A stretch of 50,879 nt of DNA from Calditrichota bacterium (GCA_024277115.1 JAJRVW010000098.1:1-50879), one strand, 5' to 3'; positions 33,542 to 44,358 are shown, counted from the first letter of the stretch. Translations and numbers: made by a program. Notes: a model not told the origin generated them from the letters alone.

Positions 33542-35149
33542 ATGGCCCCACAATTTTATAAAACCTCAAAACTTTTTTCAGATTATCTCGCCGGCGATGA
33601 AACGTTGCAACCTTTTTATTCTGAGGCATTATTTCCTGATTGGGAGAAGTTGGCGGGAAAGGTTGAGAACGGGTTTAATCAGCAAAAAATAATTGATGAA
33701 CTTATTTTACAAAACAGTAAAAGCACGGATAAATCTGTTTTAGAAAATATAAAAGTTTTGCAAAAAGGTAAAACCTTGATGGTCGTTACCGGCCAGCAAT
33801 TGGGGTTGATGGTTTCACCGTTGTACGTAATCTACAAAACGCTTTCCACAATAAAACTTGCCGAGAAGCTGAACAAAGAAGTTAAAGGTTATAATTTTGT
33901 GCCGGTGTACTGGCTGGAAGGCGAAGATCATGATTTTGCCGAGGTAAACAATTTTAATTTTTTTGACTCGGCCGCGCAATTGGCAAGCCTCTCCTTAAGT
34001 GAAAACGAAAGTGAAGCGGGGCTTTCAATGAACAAACGGGTTTTGGGAAATGAGATCGAAAATCTTTTGGAAAATTTACGGCAAAACCTGCAACAAACGG
34101 ATTTTAGCAAAGATTTGTTTTCCCGTTTGGAATCCATGTATAAAAGCGGGCAAAATTGGTTGGATGTTTTTACCGCACATCTTGCGACACTCTTTTCCGG
34201 TTATGGTTTGTTGCTCTTTAATGCCGGGACGAATCAAATCAAAGAATTAAGCAAAACATTTTTTGAAAAAATTATAATCGAGAATGAGTCTCTTGTAAAC
34301 GCATTTACCAAACAATCGGGGCAACTGAATAATGCCGGCTATAAAAACCAGGTTAACATTCAGCAGGACCGTACTTATTTATTTTTAAGTTATAAAGGTG
34401 GCGCGCGCCAGCCTATTTTAAGAAAGAACGGGGGTTTTTATTTGGCAAAGAGTGATCAATATTTTTCTATGGAGGCGCTTCTTGATATTTTGGATAAACA
34501 CCCGGAATGGTTTTCGTCTACCGTGCTGACCCGGCCTTTATGGCAAAGTTGGCTTTTGCCCACTGTTTCATATATTGCGGGCGCCGCGGAGATTGCCTAT
34601 TGGGGGCAATTACGCAGTGCATTTCACCAATGCCGTTTGGTTATGCCACATTTACAACCCCGCCACACTTTAACTGTAATTGAACCCAAAATTGACCGTT
34701 TAATTTCCAAATATGATATTGCCGTTGATAAAATCCCCAAGGATAAAACGCGCTTTATAAAAGATTATTTTAACACTAATCAACTTGGCCAGGTCAATAC
34801 TATTTTTAATGATTATGAGGGCGAAACCATAAAAGTACGGGAACGGATAAAACAGCTTGTCTCAGAGATTGATCCCACTTTAACGGCGCCTGCCGAAAAA
34901 ACTTTTGCAGCGATTTTATCTTCAATCGAAAAATTACAAAACCGCCTGGTTAATCGTGTACGTGAAAAAGATACCCTTACCCAGAACCATCTGAGTATGG
35001 TTTTTGATTCCATTTTACCAAACGGAAACCTCCAGGAGCGGGTTATAAGCAGCGTCTATTTTGAAAATAAATATGGTGAGCAATGGATCAAATCAATCTA
35101 TAAAGAATTAAAAGAGAACTTTCAGCAGCATTTGATCGTAAGAATTTAG
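33542..35149 (+). CDS. bshC: Bacillithiol biosynthesis cysteine-adding enzyme BshC
   Basis: 535 aa from ATG 33542. TLMVVTGQQLGLMVSPLYVIYKTLSTIKLA, VPVYWLEGEDHDFAEVN and LLPTVSYIAGAAEIAYWGQL are BshC signatures; the C-terminal third is coiled-coil-like. It adds Cys to glucosaminyl-malate to complete bacillithiol. GAAAG lies upstream; the longer frame from 33500 would overlap the methyltransferase and has no family support. BshA is encoded 16 kb away on the other strand. Confidence 0.92.
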   Translation: MAPQFYKTSKLFSDYLAGDETLQPFYSEALFPDWEKLAGKVENGFNQQKIIDELILQNSKSTDKSVLENIKVLQKGKTLMVVTGQQLGLMVSPLYVIYKTLSTIKLAEKLNKEVKGYNFVPVYWLEGEDHDFAEVNNFNFFDSAAQLASLSLSENESEAGLSMNKRVLGNEIENLLENLRQNLQQTDFSKDLFSRLESMYKSGQNWLDVFTAHLATLFSGYGLLLFNAGTNQIKELSKTFFEKIIIENESLVNAFTKQSGQLNNAGYKNQVNIQQDRTYLFLSYKGGARQPILRKNGGFYLAKSDQYFSMEALLDILDKHPEWFSSTVLTRPLWQSWLLPTVSYIAGAAEIAYWGQLRSAFHQCRLVMPHLQPRHTLTVIEPKIDRLISKYDIAVDKIPKDKTRFIKDYFNTNQLGQVNTIFNDYEGETIKVRERIKQLVSEIDPTLTAPAEKTFAAILSSIEKLQNRLVNRVREKDTLTQNHLSMVFDSILPNGNLQERVISSVYFENKYGEQWIKSIYKELKENFQQHLIVRI

Positions 35150-35150
35150 C

Positions 35151-35387
35151 ATGGAAAAAAATAACTTGCCTACACCGATCAAACAAAAATCCCGTCCGCT
35201 ATGGGATGATATTTTAAAATTCTCCCGTAAGAAGTATTTTTTGGCTTTTATGTTAATTTTAGTTGGCCTTTTGGGAATTGTGGTTCCGGTAATCCCCGGG
35301 CTACTGCTTTTATTATTTGCCGCGGCATTATTAAAACCCGGCCTAATGAAAAAGGTAAGGGCAAAATTAAACAGTCTCTTTAAGTAA
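35151..35387 (+). CDS. Small membrane protein, PGPGW-like
   Basis: 78 aa. A charged N-terminus is followed by one long hydrophobic stretch (about 29-62) containing GIVVPVIPGLLLLLFAAALL, reminiscent of PGPGW/DUF454-type small membrane proteins. It starts one base after the bshC stop, so it is probably co-transcribed. Function unknown. Ends 8 bases inside the convergent TMEM175-like gene. Confidence 0.65.
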   Translation: MEKNNLPTPIKQKSRPLWDDILKFSRKKYFLAFMLILVGLLGIVVPVIPGLLLLLFAAALLKPGLMKKVRAKLNSLFK

Positions 35388-36147
35388 CCCCTTTCTGCAA
35401 ATGCATTTTTTCCCGGATTTTTTTTGCTTCGGCGCGTGAATAAAATCCAAAATAGCCGTGCAACGGACCCATTAAAAAATAAGTTACGCCCGCAAAGCCG
35501 GGCTGTACGCCAAATAGAAGAATGGTGATTGAGAGCGCTGCAATCCTTACTGTAACAAGGTGGGCGCGGATTGAAGACAATGTCAGGTAGCGCTCCAACT
35601 CGTCCAACTCCAGCTGATCGCGCAGAACATAGGCGCGGTAAATCATCAGCGCTAAAACGCCAAATACGCCAATTATTCCTATTCCGTAAAAATACATCAT
35701 GCCTGCCTGCTGAAAAAATCCTGCCGATGCCCACTGAACACCATCCGGCAAGACAAACAAGGCTTCAGGATTTTCCCGTAAAATAATCCGCCACAAAAAT
35801 GTAGCCATAAATTTTAGGGGATAGGCAAAAAATAAGATAAGAAAAAGAAAAGCGCTGTTTAAGACAGATGTTAAAAAATCTTCCAGGCCATAACGCCGGA
35901 AAAATAAATAGTGATAGCGCCAAGCCATCATTAAAAGTGAAAATGATACAAAAAATATGGGCAGGTCTTTTATGGTTTGCCAGAGTTCATAAAAAGTGAC
36001 CGGAACATTTACCGATACGACAAGCAGGGTCAGCGTTACGGCAAATACGCCGTCCGACAACCCTTCGATGCGGGAAACATCGCCACCGCGCCACCTAAAA
36101 AGGGGATCGGCCGGGGCGCGCTTGTTAAAAAGGTGGTCTCGTATCAT
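35380..36147 (-). CDS. TMEM175/DUF1211-family potassium channel-like protein
   Basis: 255 aa. The signature (F/L)SDGVFA is at 30-36 in IEGLSDGVFAVTLTLL, the pore-lining motif of bacterial TMEM175-type K+ channels. About six hydrophobic segments are visible. The ATG at 36147 is preferred over TTG 36150. The ion specificity is inferred from family only. Confidence 0.82.
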   Translation of the reverse strand: MIRDHLFNKRAPADPLFRWRGGDVSRIEGLSDGVFAVTLTLLVVSVNVPVTFYELWQTIKDLPIFFVSFSLLMMAWRYHYLFFRRYGLEDFLTSVLNSAFLFLILFFAYPLKFMATFLWRIILRENPEALFVLPDGVQWASAGFFQQAGMMYFYGIGIIGVFGVLALMIYRAYVLRDQLELDELERYLTLSSIRAHLVTVRIAALSITILLFGVQPGFAGVTYFLMGPLHGYFGFYSRAEAKKIREKMHLQKGVT

Positions 36148-36177
36148 CAAATATTTTGATTAAATAAAAGGTAAGTG

Positions 36178-37206
36178 TTAGAATTTCTCCAACTCTTTAT
36201 TTACACTTTGTAATAATACCTTTGTCTCACGGACAGATAAAAAGGCACTTTTAAAGCCGGAAACAATAACTTCCTTTAAATCATCCATGGTCATGTTAGC
36301 ATGTTTTGCAGCAAGGTAAAATTCTTTTGTGGCCGTTGTGTCGGAAATCAGCCGGTTATCGGTATTGATTGTAACCCGCAGTCCAAAATCAAAATAAAAT
36401 TTGAAAGGATGGGCTTCAAACGAGGGCGATGCTTTTGTCTGCACATTACTGGAAAGGCAGATTTCCAAAGGGATACGGTGATCGTTCACATAATTTAATA
36501 AATCACCATCTTCTTTTAAACGTGTGCCATGGCCAATGCGGTGTGCCCCACAATAATGGATAGCCTGGTGGATGCTTTCTGGTCCGTATGCTTCGCCGGC
36601 ATGGGCGGTACAGTTAATATTGTTGTTTAGTGTTAAATAAAAAGCTTCACGGTGGTGTTTTGCCGGATAGTTTTCTTCGGCCCCGGCAAGGTCGAAAGCC
36701 ACAACGCCACGGTTTTTATAAGCAACGGCCAATTCTGCCAATGCAATGGATGTTTGTGGGTTGATATTGCGCATCCCGCAAATTATTACACCGGTTTTAA
36801 TATTGAATGCACGTTCGGCACGCTGCATGCCGGTTACCACGGCATCTACAATCTCGGGTAGTTTTAATCCTTTTTGTTGATGTAAAACAGGTGAATAGCG
36901 CACTTCGAGATAGCGGATATTTTCTTCTGCGGCATCTTCGGCCAATTCAAACGCTGCCCGTTCTATGGCATCCAATTCCTGTAAAACAGATAAAGTTATA
37001 TCAAATGGTTTTAGGTATTCCACAAGGCTTTTACAATTAAAGCCGGGCATCAGGATTTTTTTAAGGTCGTCATGGTTTGTTGTTGGCAGTTCTACATTTT
37101 GCTTTTTGGCTAAATCCAAAATTGTATCCATGCGCATGCTGCCATCGAGGTGACAATGTAAATCTGTTTTAGGCATTTCTTTTATTGTTTTAATATCGAT
37201 ACTCAT
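36178..37206 (-). CDS. add: Adenosine deaminase
   Basis: 342 aa. H17/H19 in LHCHLDGS, HAGEAYGPES, HRIGHGTRL and TINTDNRL give the zinc and catalytic residues of adenosine deaminases. It converts adenosine to inosine and would feed purines into the molybdenum-hydroxylase pathway at the left of the window. GAGGG precedes the ATG. Followed at 44 bases by a DUF84 NTPase gene reading in the same direction upstream. Confidence 0.93.
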   Translation of the reverse strand: MSIDIKTIKEMPKTDLHCHLDGSMRMDTILDLAKKQNVELPTTNHDDLKKILMPGFNCKSLVEYLKPFDITLSVLQELDAIERAAFELAEDAAEENIRYLEVRYSPVLHQQKGLKLPEIVDAVVTGMQRAERAFNIKTGVIICGMRNINPQTSIALAELAVAYKNRGVVAFDLAGAEENYPAKHHREAFYLTLNNNINCTAHAGEAYGPESIHQAIHYCGAHRIGHGTRLKEDGDLLNYVNDHRIPLEICLSSNVQTKASPSFEAHPFKFYFDFGLRVTINTDNRLISDTTATKEFYLAAKHANMTMDDLKEVIVSGFKSAFLSVRETKVLLQSVNKELEKF

Positions 37207-37249
37207 TTTTCCCTCATCTATTAAATATGTTTTTAAAGCATCTTTAAAT

Positions 37250-37822
37250 TTAATAATAATTTGTATTAAAAAAAGGAATTAATGCATTTATAACAGCTTG
37301 TTCAAATGCATCGCTTCGTGTATATAAATCGTTTGTTAAAATTCCAAAAGCCCCATTTTTAGACCGGACATCTTCTTTCCCGGCGGCTTTATCGATTACT
37401 TCGGCCAGTTCTATATTTTCCTCAAACAATGGCCTGCTGATGGACAGTGGCAGTGGAATTCCGGCAGAACAGCCGAAATAACCCTTCTGGCCATTATAAA
37501 TATAAACCCAGTTTTGCAAGATGGCCTGGTCGCTCTTTTGATCGATCTCTTTGGTTAGATAGACGCCGCCTTCCATGCCAATGGCAAAATCGACAGGATT
37601 GTTTTCTTTTAGATTTTTGTATGTGAAAAAGGCCCTGTTGCGGGCCCCGTTTAAAATCTCATTTTGTGTAAGTGGCATGTCAGAAACTGAAGACTGTGCC
37701 TTTATCGCGATAAACTCTACATTTGATAAAAATAATTCTGGATATTTCAGTTGTACTTTTTTAACGGCTTGATGACATGCTTTTTGTTTTGCCTGATTTT
37801 CCGATCCGATAGCAAAGATCAT
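37250..37822 (-). CDS. Inosine/xanthosine triphosphatase (DUF84)
   Basis: 190 aa DUF84 protein (YjjX-like) that hydrolyses non-canonical ITP/XTP. AIGSENQAKQKA at the N-terminus, QNEILNGARNRA and GMEGGVYL are conserved motifs. Its ATG overlaps the stop of the lipoprotein gene by four bases (ATGA). The neighbouring adenosine deaminase gives it a purine context. Confidence 0.85.
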   Translation of the reverse strand: MIFAIGSENQAKQKACHQAVKKVQLKYPELFLSNVEFIAIKAQSSVSDMPLTQNEILNGARNRAFFTYKNLKENNPVDFAIGMEGGVYLTKEIDQKSDQAILQNWVYIYNGQKGYFGCSAGIPLPLSISRPLFEENIELAEVIDKAAGKEDVRSKNGAFGILTNDLYTRSDAFEQAVINALIPFFNTNYY

Positions 37823-38733
37823 CGATTATCTGAAGTATCTTCGACGGCCGGTGTAAATAAATCATCTGTATCAGGCTGCTCTTCTACCGCCTCATTTTCT
37901 TCGTCGGCCGGGCTGCCTTCTTCCATCTCATTTGCCGGTTCTTCCTGAGTGGGCTCCATAATGGACTCAAGGTTACTTTCATCCTGCCCTTCTACATTTT
38001 CACTTGGGGTTTCTTCGGCCTCTTCAACCGCTTCTTCTTCCTGGACTTCTGCCAAGCCAAGAGTTTCCCTGTAAACGGTTAGGGCCGAGTCTGTTGTTGC
38101 CAATTCGTTTGTATTTTCCGGGTTTTTTAATTTGATCTGAGATAAGATGCTAAAATCAGAATTAGGGAAGAGGCTGCTAACCAATCTGTAGCGGGCAATG
38201 GCTTCTTCTATTTGGCCGATTTTTGCCTCTACAAGTGCACGGCGGTAAACGGCTTCGGATTTTGATCGGTTGTCATCACTATCCGGGTATTTTAAAGCCT
38301 GGTCATAATAGTTGATTGCATCACGGTAATCTGCGGTATCCGTAGAAGCGATCCCGGGATTAAAAATGGCGGCCCGCTCATAAAATTTACCAAGCTGTAC
38401 ATAAATGCGTGGAACACGGCTGGGAATGATGTTTTCTTTTACAAGCCGGTGCAACTGGTTCATCTGGTCTTCAAATTTATCAAGACGGCCATACGCTTCG
38501 GCTATTTTAATCTGTGCATCAATATGCAGGTTGGATGTAGGGAAATCGAGCAATAATTTATTATAATCCGCAATCGCAGCTTCATAATTCCCGGCTTCCA
38601 TCTTTGTATCGGCCATCTGCATCATTTCTGCATCGGTGATTTGTGTGTAGTCCAGTTCATCATTTTTGGTGCCACCGCATGCAATCATTAATGAAAATAA
38701 AAAAGCTAATGCAGCGCGTTTCAGATATGTCAT
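37819..38733 (-). CDS. TPR lipoprotein with acidic C-terminal tail
   Basis: 304 aa. The signal peptide ends in a lipobox with C19 (LMIAC), so it is a lipoprotein. Residues about 35-205 contain tetratricopeptide-like repeats (AIADYNKLLLDFPTSNLHIDA, DAINYYDQALKYPDSD, AIARYRLVSSLFPNS). The last 80 residues are a Glu-rich, low-complexity tail. ATG 38733 has GGAG at good spacing; ATG 38745 does not. Likely scaffold or assembly role in the envelope; no specific partner is visible. Confidence 0.8.
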   Translation of the reverse strand: MTYLKRAALAFLFSLMIACGGTKNDELDYTQITDAEMMQMADTKMEAGNYEAAIADYNKLLLDFPTSNLHIDAQIKIAEAYGRLDKFEDQMNQLHRLVKENIIPSRVPRIYVQLGKFYERAAIFNPGIASTDTADYRDAINYYDQALKYPDSDDNRSKSEAVYRRALVEAKIGQIEEAIARYRLVSSLFPNSDFSILSQIKLKNPENTNELATTDSALTVYRETLGLAEVQEEEAVEEAEETPSENVEGQDESNLESIMEPTQEEPANEMEEGSPADEENEAVEEQPDTDDLFTPAVEDTSDNR

Positions 38734-38775
38734 TTTATTCTCCATGACGTTTTGTTGTTTCTTGTAATCTATATT

Positions 38776-40086
38776 TTAGGTTGTACAAATTTTTACAGCA
38801 TGTTCAATATTAGCAAAGATTTGTTTTTCATCGATGGTTAAAACTTTTTTATCCCGAACGATCCATTGGCCGTCGATCATTACATGTTCAACGTCATCTG
38901 CCTTTGTGGAATATACAAGTTTCGAGTAAACATTGTCGAATGGAATTGAATGAACTTGATTTAATTTAATAAAAGTTAGGTCGGCTTTTTTGCCCTTTTC
39001 GATGCTGCCTACCTCATCTTTTAGCCCCAATGTTTCCGCGCCGTTTATCGTTGCTAACTTAAATACATCCAATGCTGGCATTGCTTTGGGCCCGTTTGCC
39101 GGTTTTTGGATTAATGCCGCGAGGCGCATTTCGGTAAATATATCCAAGTTGTTATTGCACGGTGCGCCATCTGCGCCAATCGATACATGAATGCCCCGTT
39201 TCAGATACTCCGGGATTGCCGCAATGCCCGAGCCTAATTTCAGGTTTGAAGAAGGGCAATGCAATACTTTTATTTCCTGTGCTTTTAAAAGCTGTTTCTC
39301 ATTTTCATCCAGCCAGATACAGTGGGCAAGGCAAAGGTTTTCTTTGGCAAAGCCCAATTTATCAAAAACCTCGATATTGCGTAAACCAAACCGTTTTTTT
39401 ACCAGCTCCAATTCGCCGGGGTTTTCGGAGGCGTGGGTATGAAAAAGTGTATTGTGTTCTTTGGCAAGCCGCCCTGTTTCAATCAATAATTCATCGGAGC
39501 AGGAAATGGCAAAACGTGGCGCAAAGGCATAGCGTATCCGGCCATTGGCGCTGTTGTCCCATTTTTTTAACAGGCGCACACTTTCATCGATACTATGGTG
39601 TGTTTTCTCGTTCAGCCCGGCGGGGATTTTACCGTAATCCATCATGGTTTTGCCGGCAAAGGCGCGTATGCCACTTTTTGTTAATTCCTCAAAAATAACA
39701 TCCTGATGATGGACTGTGCCCATATCTAAAATTGTTGTCGTGCCGGATTTAAGCAGTTCGCTTAGGCCGAGTTGCGCGCTTAACCTTAACGTGTCCGGTT
39801 GGTGGGCCGCTTCAAAAGGCCAGATTTTCTCTTTGAGCCAATCGAGGAGTAAAAGATCGTCTGCCAGGTTTCTGAACAGTGTTTGGCAAAGGTGGATGTG
39901 TGTTTGGATTAATCCCGGCGTTACGATATAGCCCTCTGCATTAAAAACCAGATTGTCATTGGCCGGAATGTGTTCTGCAATTTGTTCGATCCGGTTTGCC
40001 GAAACAAGAATATCACCTTTAAAAGAATCTAAAGCAGGGTTCATTGTAACGATCAAAGCATTTTTTATAAGTATTTTTTTGGGCAT
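38776..40086 (-). CDS. Amidohydrolase of the MTA/SAH/5'-deoxyadenosine deaminase group
   Basis: 436 aa. HxH H63/H65 in QTHIHLCQTLFRN, HASENPGE, LAHCIWL, HCPSSNLKLGSG and SIGADGAPCNNN are motifs of the MtaD/DadD-type deaminases that act on S-adenosylhomocysteine, methylthioadenosine or 5'-deoxyadenosine. Guanine deaminase or another aminohydrolase is the alternative. Start at ATG 40086; the longer frame to 40167 has no family homology. Preceded by the large control region of gap. Confidence 0.8.
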   Translation of the reverse strand: MPKKILIKNALIVTMNPALDSFKGDILVSANRIEQIAEHIPANDNLVFNAEGYIVTPGLIQTHIHLCQTLFRNLADDLLLLDWLKEKIWPFEAAHQPDTLRLSAQLGLSELLKSGTTTILDMGTVHHQDVIFEELTKSGIRAFAGKTMMDYGKIPAGLNEKTHHSIDESVRLLKKWDNSANGRIRYAFAPRFAISCSDELLIETGRLAKEHNTLFHTHASENPGELELVKKRFGLRNIEVFDKLGFAKENLCLAHCIWLDENEKQLLKAQEIKVLHCPSSNLKLGSGIAAIPEYLKRGIHVSIGADGAPCNNNLDIFTEMRLAALIQKPANGPKAMPALDVFKLATINGAETLGLKDEVGSIEKGKKADLTFIKLNQVHSIPFDNVYSKLVYSTKADDVEHVMIDGQWIVRDKKVLTIDEKQIFANIEHAVKICTT

Positions 40087-40547
40087 AATAAATATTAGGA
40101 TTAATGAGTTGCCAAAGATAAAAAGGGCGTGGCTTTTGATCAAGTTTTGTTCATGCCTGCAATACATCGGTTTAAATAATAACCCATTCTGCGAATTTGA
40201 AAGAATAGCGATAAAACAGTTTCAACTCAATTCTTATAATGGGTCCGTTCCGATGGCGCTTCTTCTAAACTATTATAATTTTTATACTACAAATAGTACC
40301 TCCTTACAGGACGAAAAAAAAAATTCCAGGAGGAATGTCAAAATGAAAATTTAGCGCTGCAAGTGCATCCTGTAAAAACGCTTGAATTAACCGAAAGGGC
40401 CTGAATTTTAAATTAAATATTTAGAGTCTTATAATCTTAAAAATGTGGTCGAAAACCATTGTTTAATTTTGATTTAATCCACCCGAACCTTTAAATTTGA
40501 AGCTTGCTTTTACATAAAAAGTTAAACACCTAAAAAGGAGTAATAAA
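40087..40547. other. Divergent control region of the amidohydrolase and gap
   Basis: 461 bases without a convincing gene. An AGGAGG at 40328-40333 is followed by tiny frames (ATG-TCA-AAA-TGA and ATG-AAA-ATT-TAG) that are too short to be called genes. The promoter of gap and its RBS AAAGGAG (40533-40539) lie at the right end. Confidence 0.55.
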
Positions 40548-41549
<1,002 letters not shown>

Positions 41550-41573
41550 CAGGTTGTATGATTTAAAAAAACA

Positions 41574-41622
41574 AAAGCGAAGGAACCATAAAATTGGTTG
41601 GGGCCTTCGCTTTGTTGTTATT
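41574..41622 (+). terminator. Terminator-like hairpin after gap
   Basis: AAAGCGAAGG (41574-41583) pairs perfectly with CCTTCGCTTT (41604-41613); AACC/GGTT extends the stem inside the loop. A T-rich tail follows. It may uncouple gap from pgk, which starts at 41684. Confidence 0.8.
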
Positions 41623-41683
41623 TTTTAACAATATAAAATTTTAAACCTTTTGATTTTTTGTTGATAAAACTTCGGAGAAAAGA

Positions 41684-42880
41684 ATGCCCAAACTGACCAT
41701 TGACCGGGTTAATTGTAAGAATAAAAAAGTCCTGATTCGTTGTGATTTTAATGTTCCACTGGATGAGAATCATGAAATTACCGATGACCGTCGGATAAAA
41801 TCATCAATAAAAACAATAAAAAAAGTGCTTGATGATGGTGGCGCTGCCATTCTATGCTCGCATCTTGGCCGGCCAAAAGGTGAAATTATTGATACAATGC
41901 GCCTTACACCGGTTGCAAAAAGATTGTCTGAATTACTTGGTTTGGATGTTCGGCTGGCCCCTGATTGCATTGGTGCAGAGGTTGTGGCCCTAAAAAATAA
42001 GCTTCAGCCCGGCGAGGTTTTACTTCTTGAAAATGTACGTTTTCATAAAGAAGAGACAAAAAATGATGCAGGTTTTGCCAGGCAATTGGCCGAGGGGTGC
42101 GATCTTTTTGTAAATGATGCTTTCGGTACGGCACATCGCGCACACGCCTCTACACATGGCGTTACACAATATTTCAAACAATCTGCTGCAGGATATCTTA
42201 TCGAGAAAGAGTTGAAATTTTTAGGTGATGCCGTTGCCAATCCCATCCGGCCGATGGTTGCTATTTTAGGCGGTGCAAAAATTTCCGGCAAGATTGATGT
42301 GATCAATAATTTATTGGGCAAAGTTGATTCGCTAATAATTGGCGGTGGCATGGCGTATACATTTTTTAAAGCCCAGGGTTACGAGATTGGCACGTCGCTT
42401 TTAGAAGAAGATAAATTGGATGTTGCCCGGGAAATCCTGGAAAAGGCAAAACCCAGCCCAACTGAATTATTGCTTCCAACCGATATTTTAGCCGCTGATA
42501 ATTTTGATAACGATGCCCGTAGCGAGATTTTCCCGTTTGATAAAATGAGCAGCACAATGATGGGACTTGATTGTGGCCCGAAGTCAATCGAAAAATTTAG
42601 TGAAGTTGTAATAGCAGGAAAAACAATAATTTGGAATGGGCCAATGGGTGTTTTTGAAATGCCCAATTTTGCCCACGGAACTTTTCTTGTGGCACAAGCC
42701 ATGGTGGAAGCGACCGAAAAAGGCGCAATCACGATTGTAGGCGGAGGCGATTCTGCCGCGGCTGTTTCCAAGTTTGGCCTCGATGAAAAACTCAGCCATA
42801 TTTCTACCGGTGGTGGTGCATCGTTGGAATTTTTAGAAGGGAAAGAACTGCCGGGCATAGCTGCCTTAACCGATGTTTAG
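41684..42880 (+). CDS. pgk: Phosphoglycerate kinase
   Basis: 398 aa. RCDFNVPL near the N-terminus, CSHLGRPKGE, LLENVRFHKEE, VAILGGAKISGKIDVI and GGGDSAAAVSKFGL give the substrate and ATP-binding sites. It converts 1,3-bisphosphoglycerate to 3-phosphoglycerate with ATP gain. GGAG precedes the ATG. Same strand and order (gap-pgk-tpiA) as in many bacteria. The gene is intact, unlike gap. Confidence 0.97.
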   Translation: MPKLTIDRVNCKNKKVLIRCDFNVPLDENHEITDDRRIKSSIKTIKKVLDDGGAAILCSHLGRPKGEIIDTMRLTPVAKRLSELLGLDVRLAPDCIGAEVVALKNKLQPGEVLLLENVRFHKEETKNDAGFARQLAEGCDLFVNDAFGTAHRAHASTHGVTQYFKQSAAGYLIEKELKFLGDAVANPIRPMVAILGGAKISGKIDVINNLLGKVDSLIIGGGMAYTFFKAQGYEIGTSLLEEDKLDVAREILEKAKPSPTELLLPTDILAADNFDNDARSEIFPFDKMSSTMMGLDCGPKSIEKFSEVVIAGKTIIWNGPMGVFEMPNFAHGTFLVAQAMVEATEKGAITIVGGGDSAAAVSKFGLDEKLSHISTGGGASLEFLEGKELPGIAALTDV

Positions 42881-42922
42881 AAAATTAATCGATAGATAAA
42901 AACTCAATTTGGGATAAATAGA

Positions 42923-43687
42923 ATGAAACGAAATAAAGTAATCGCAGGGAACTGGAAGTTGCATAAATCGAACACTGAAGCACAGCAACTTGCCAATCAA
43001 ATTAAAATCAGATCGACCGATATTAAAAATACAGACATAATTTTATGCCCACCATTTACAGCGCTTACGGTTATTTATGATGTTGTAAAAGATTCTGCCA
43101 TCGGCTTGGGTGCGCAAAATATGTATTGGGAGAAATCAGGTGCTTTTACCGGTGAGATTAATGCGGAAATGATAAAAAGCACGGGTGCCGGATATGTTAT
43201 AATCGGCCATTCTGAGCGACGACAGTATTTTGCCGAAACCGATGAGACAGTCAATAAAAAAATTAAAGCGGCGCTGGATGAAGGCCTAAAGCCCATTGTG
43301 TGTGTTGGGGAAAGCTTGGACCAGCGGGAAACCGGTATCACGGCCCAGATCATTGAAACGCAAGTTACAGGTGCATTGGCCGGTTTAAACGAACAGCAAA
43401 TGGCTGAGATAATTATTGCGTATGAGCCTGTATGGGCGATTGGTACGGGCAAAACAGCAAGCCCGGAGCAAGCGCAAGAAGTGCATGCACAAATTCGTTC
43501 CCTTGTTAATAAACAATTTGGCGATGCCGTCTCAGAAAATATTCGTATCCAGTATGGCGGTAGCGTAAAAGCCGAGAATGCAGAAATACTACTAAGTCAG
43601 CCGGATATTGACGGCGCGCTTGTAGGCGGGGCCTGTCTTAAGGCCGAAACATTTCTACCCATTATCCAGGCAGCGGAAAAACTTTAG
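42923..43687 (+). CDS. tpiA: Triose-phosphate isomerase
   Basis: 254 aa TIM barrel. N10/K12 in AGNWKLHK, H96 in IIGHSERR and E168 in AYEPVWAIGTGKTA are the catalytic residues. It interconverts dihydroxyacetone phosphate and glyceraldehyde-3-phosphate. Starts 42 bases after pgk. Confidence 0.97.
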   Translation: MKRNKVIAGNWKLHKSNTEAQQLANQIKIRSTDIKNTDIILCPPFTALTVIYDVVKDSAIGLGAQNMYWEKSGAFTGEINAEMIKSTGAGYVIIGHSERRQYFAETDETVNKKIKAALDEGLKPIVCVGESLDQRETGITAQIIETQVTGALAGLNEQQMAEIIIAYEPVWAIGTGKTASPEQAQEVHAQIRSLVNKQFGDAVSENIRIQYGGSVKAENAEILLSQPDIDGALVGGACLKAETFLPIIQAAEKL

Positions 43688-43874
43688 TCTATTGTAAGAT
43701 TAAAATGCAAAGCCTCTCTTGCGCCATACTTGGAGTAATTGCAAGAAAAGACCGGGCAAAATTAAAATCTTTAAGTCTTTCAATCTTTAACTCATTCAGT
43801 ATTTTGCCTTGCAAGAGTATAAAAATCTTGCTACATTACTGATCTTTCAAAAATATGATGGAGTTTTAAAACTT

Positions 43875-44261
43875 ATGTATTCGATTTTAGTGACATTATT
43901 TGTAATTCTCAGTTTTTTAATGATCGTACTTATCTTGCTTCAGGCTGGAAAAGGCCAGGGGCTGGCGGGTGCGATTGGTGGCGGCATGGCCGGACAAAGT
44001 ATGTTTGGTGGACGCGGCGCGGCGGACTTTCTTACTAAAGCAACGTCTTATATTGCTGCGGCATATATGGTTTTAGCGCTTGGGATTGGACTGTTCTATA
44101 AAAGTGAAGCCGAGCAGACACAAAAAAGTCTGATTCAGCAAAAAATGGAAGAGCAACAAGCGGTAGAGCAACCCTCTTCGTTACCTGTTGCCATCCCTGG
44201 TGGCGAAGCAATTCCACAAACACCGGCGCCAACCCAACAGACGCCCGATACGCAAAAGTAA
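43875..44261 (+). CDS. secG: Preprotein translocase subunit SecG
   Basis: 128 aa. Two membrane segments (about 3-22 and 56-76) flank LLQAGKGQGLAGAIGGGM, a SecG signature. The C-terminal tail is Gln/Pro-rich and hydrophilic. SecG assists SecYE translocation. ATG 43875 opens the first membrane segment; the longer frame from 43809 is unsupported. Gene order tpiA-secG is common in bacteria. Confidence 0.93.
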   Translation: MYSILVTLFVILSFLMIVLILLQAGKGQGLAGAIGGGMAGQSMFGGRGAADFLTKATSYIAAAYMVLALGIGLFYKSEAEQTQKSLIQQKMEEQQAVEQPSSLPVAIPGGEAIPQTPAPTQQTPDTQK

Positions 44262-44270
44262 TCGTTTGAT

Positions 44271-44354
44271 GCTGGGGTGGTGGAACTGGTAGACACGCTA
44301 TCTTGAGGGGGTAGTGGGCACGCGCCCGTGCGGGTTCAAATCCCGCCCTCAGTA
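44271..44354 (+). tRNA. tRNA-Leu (anticodon GAG)
   Basis: 84-nt class II tRNA. Acceptor GCTGGGG/CCTCAGT, anticodon stem CTATC/GGTAG with loop TTGAGGG (GAG), a long variable arm, T-arm GGGTTCAAATCCC. CCA is not encoded. It reads CTC. It forms the left boundary of the integrated element whose integrase starts 165 bases on; its 3' part is the likely attachment site. Confidence 0.95.
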
Positions 44355-44358
44355 CTTT

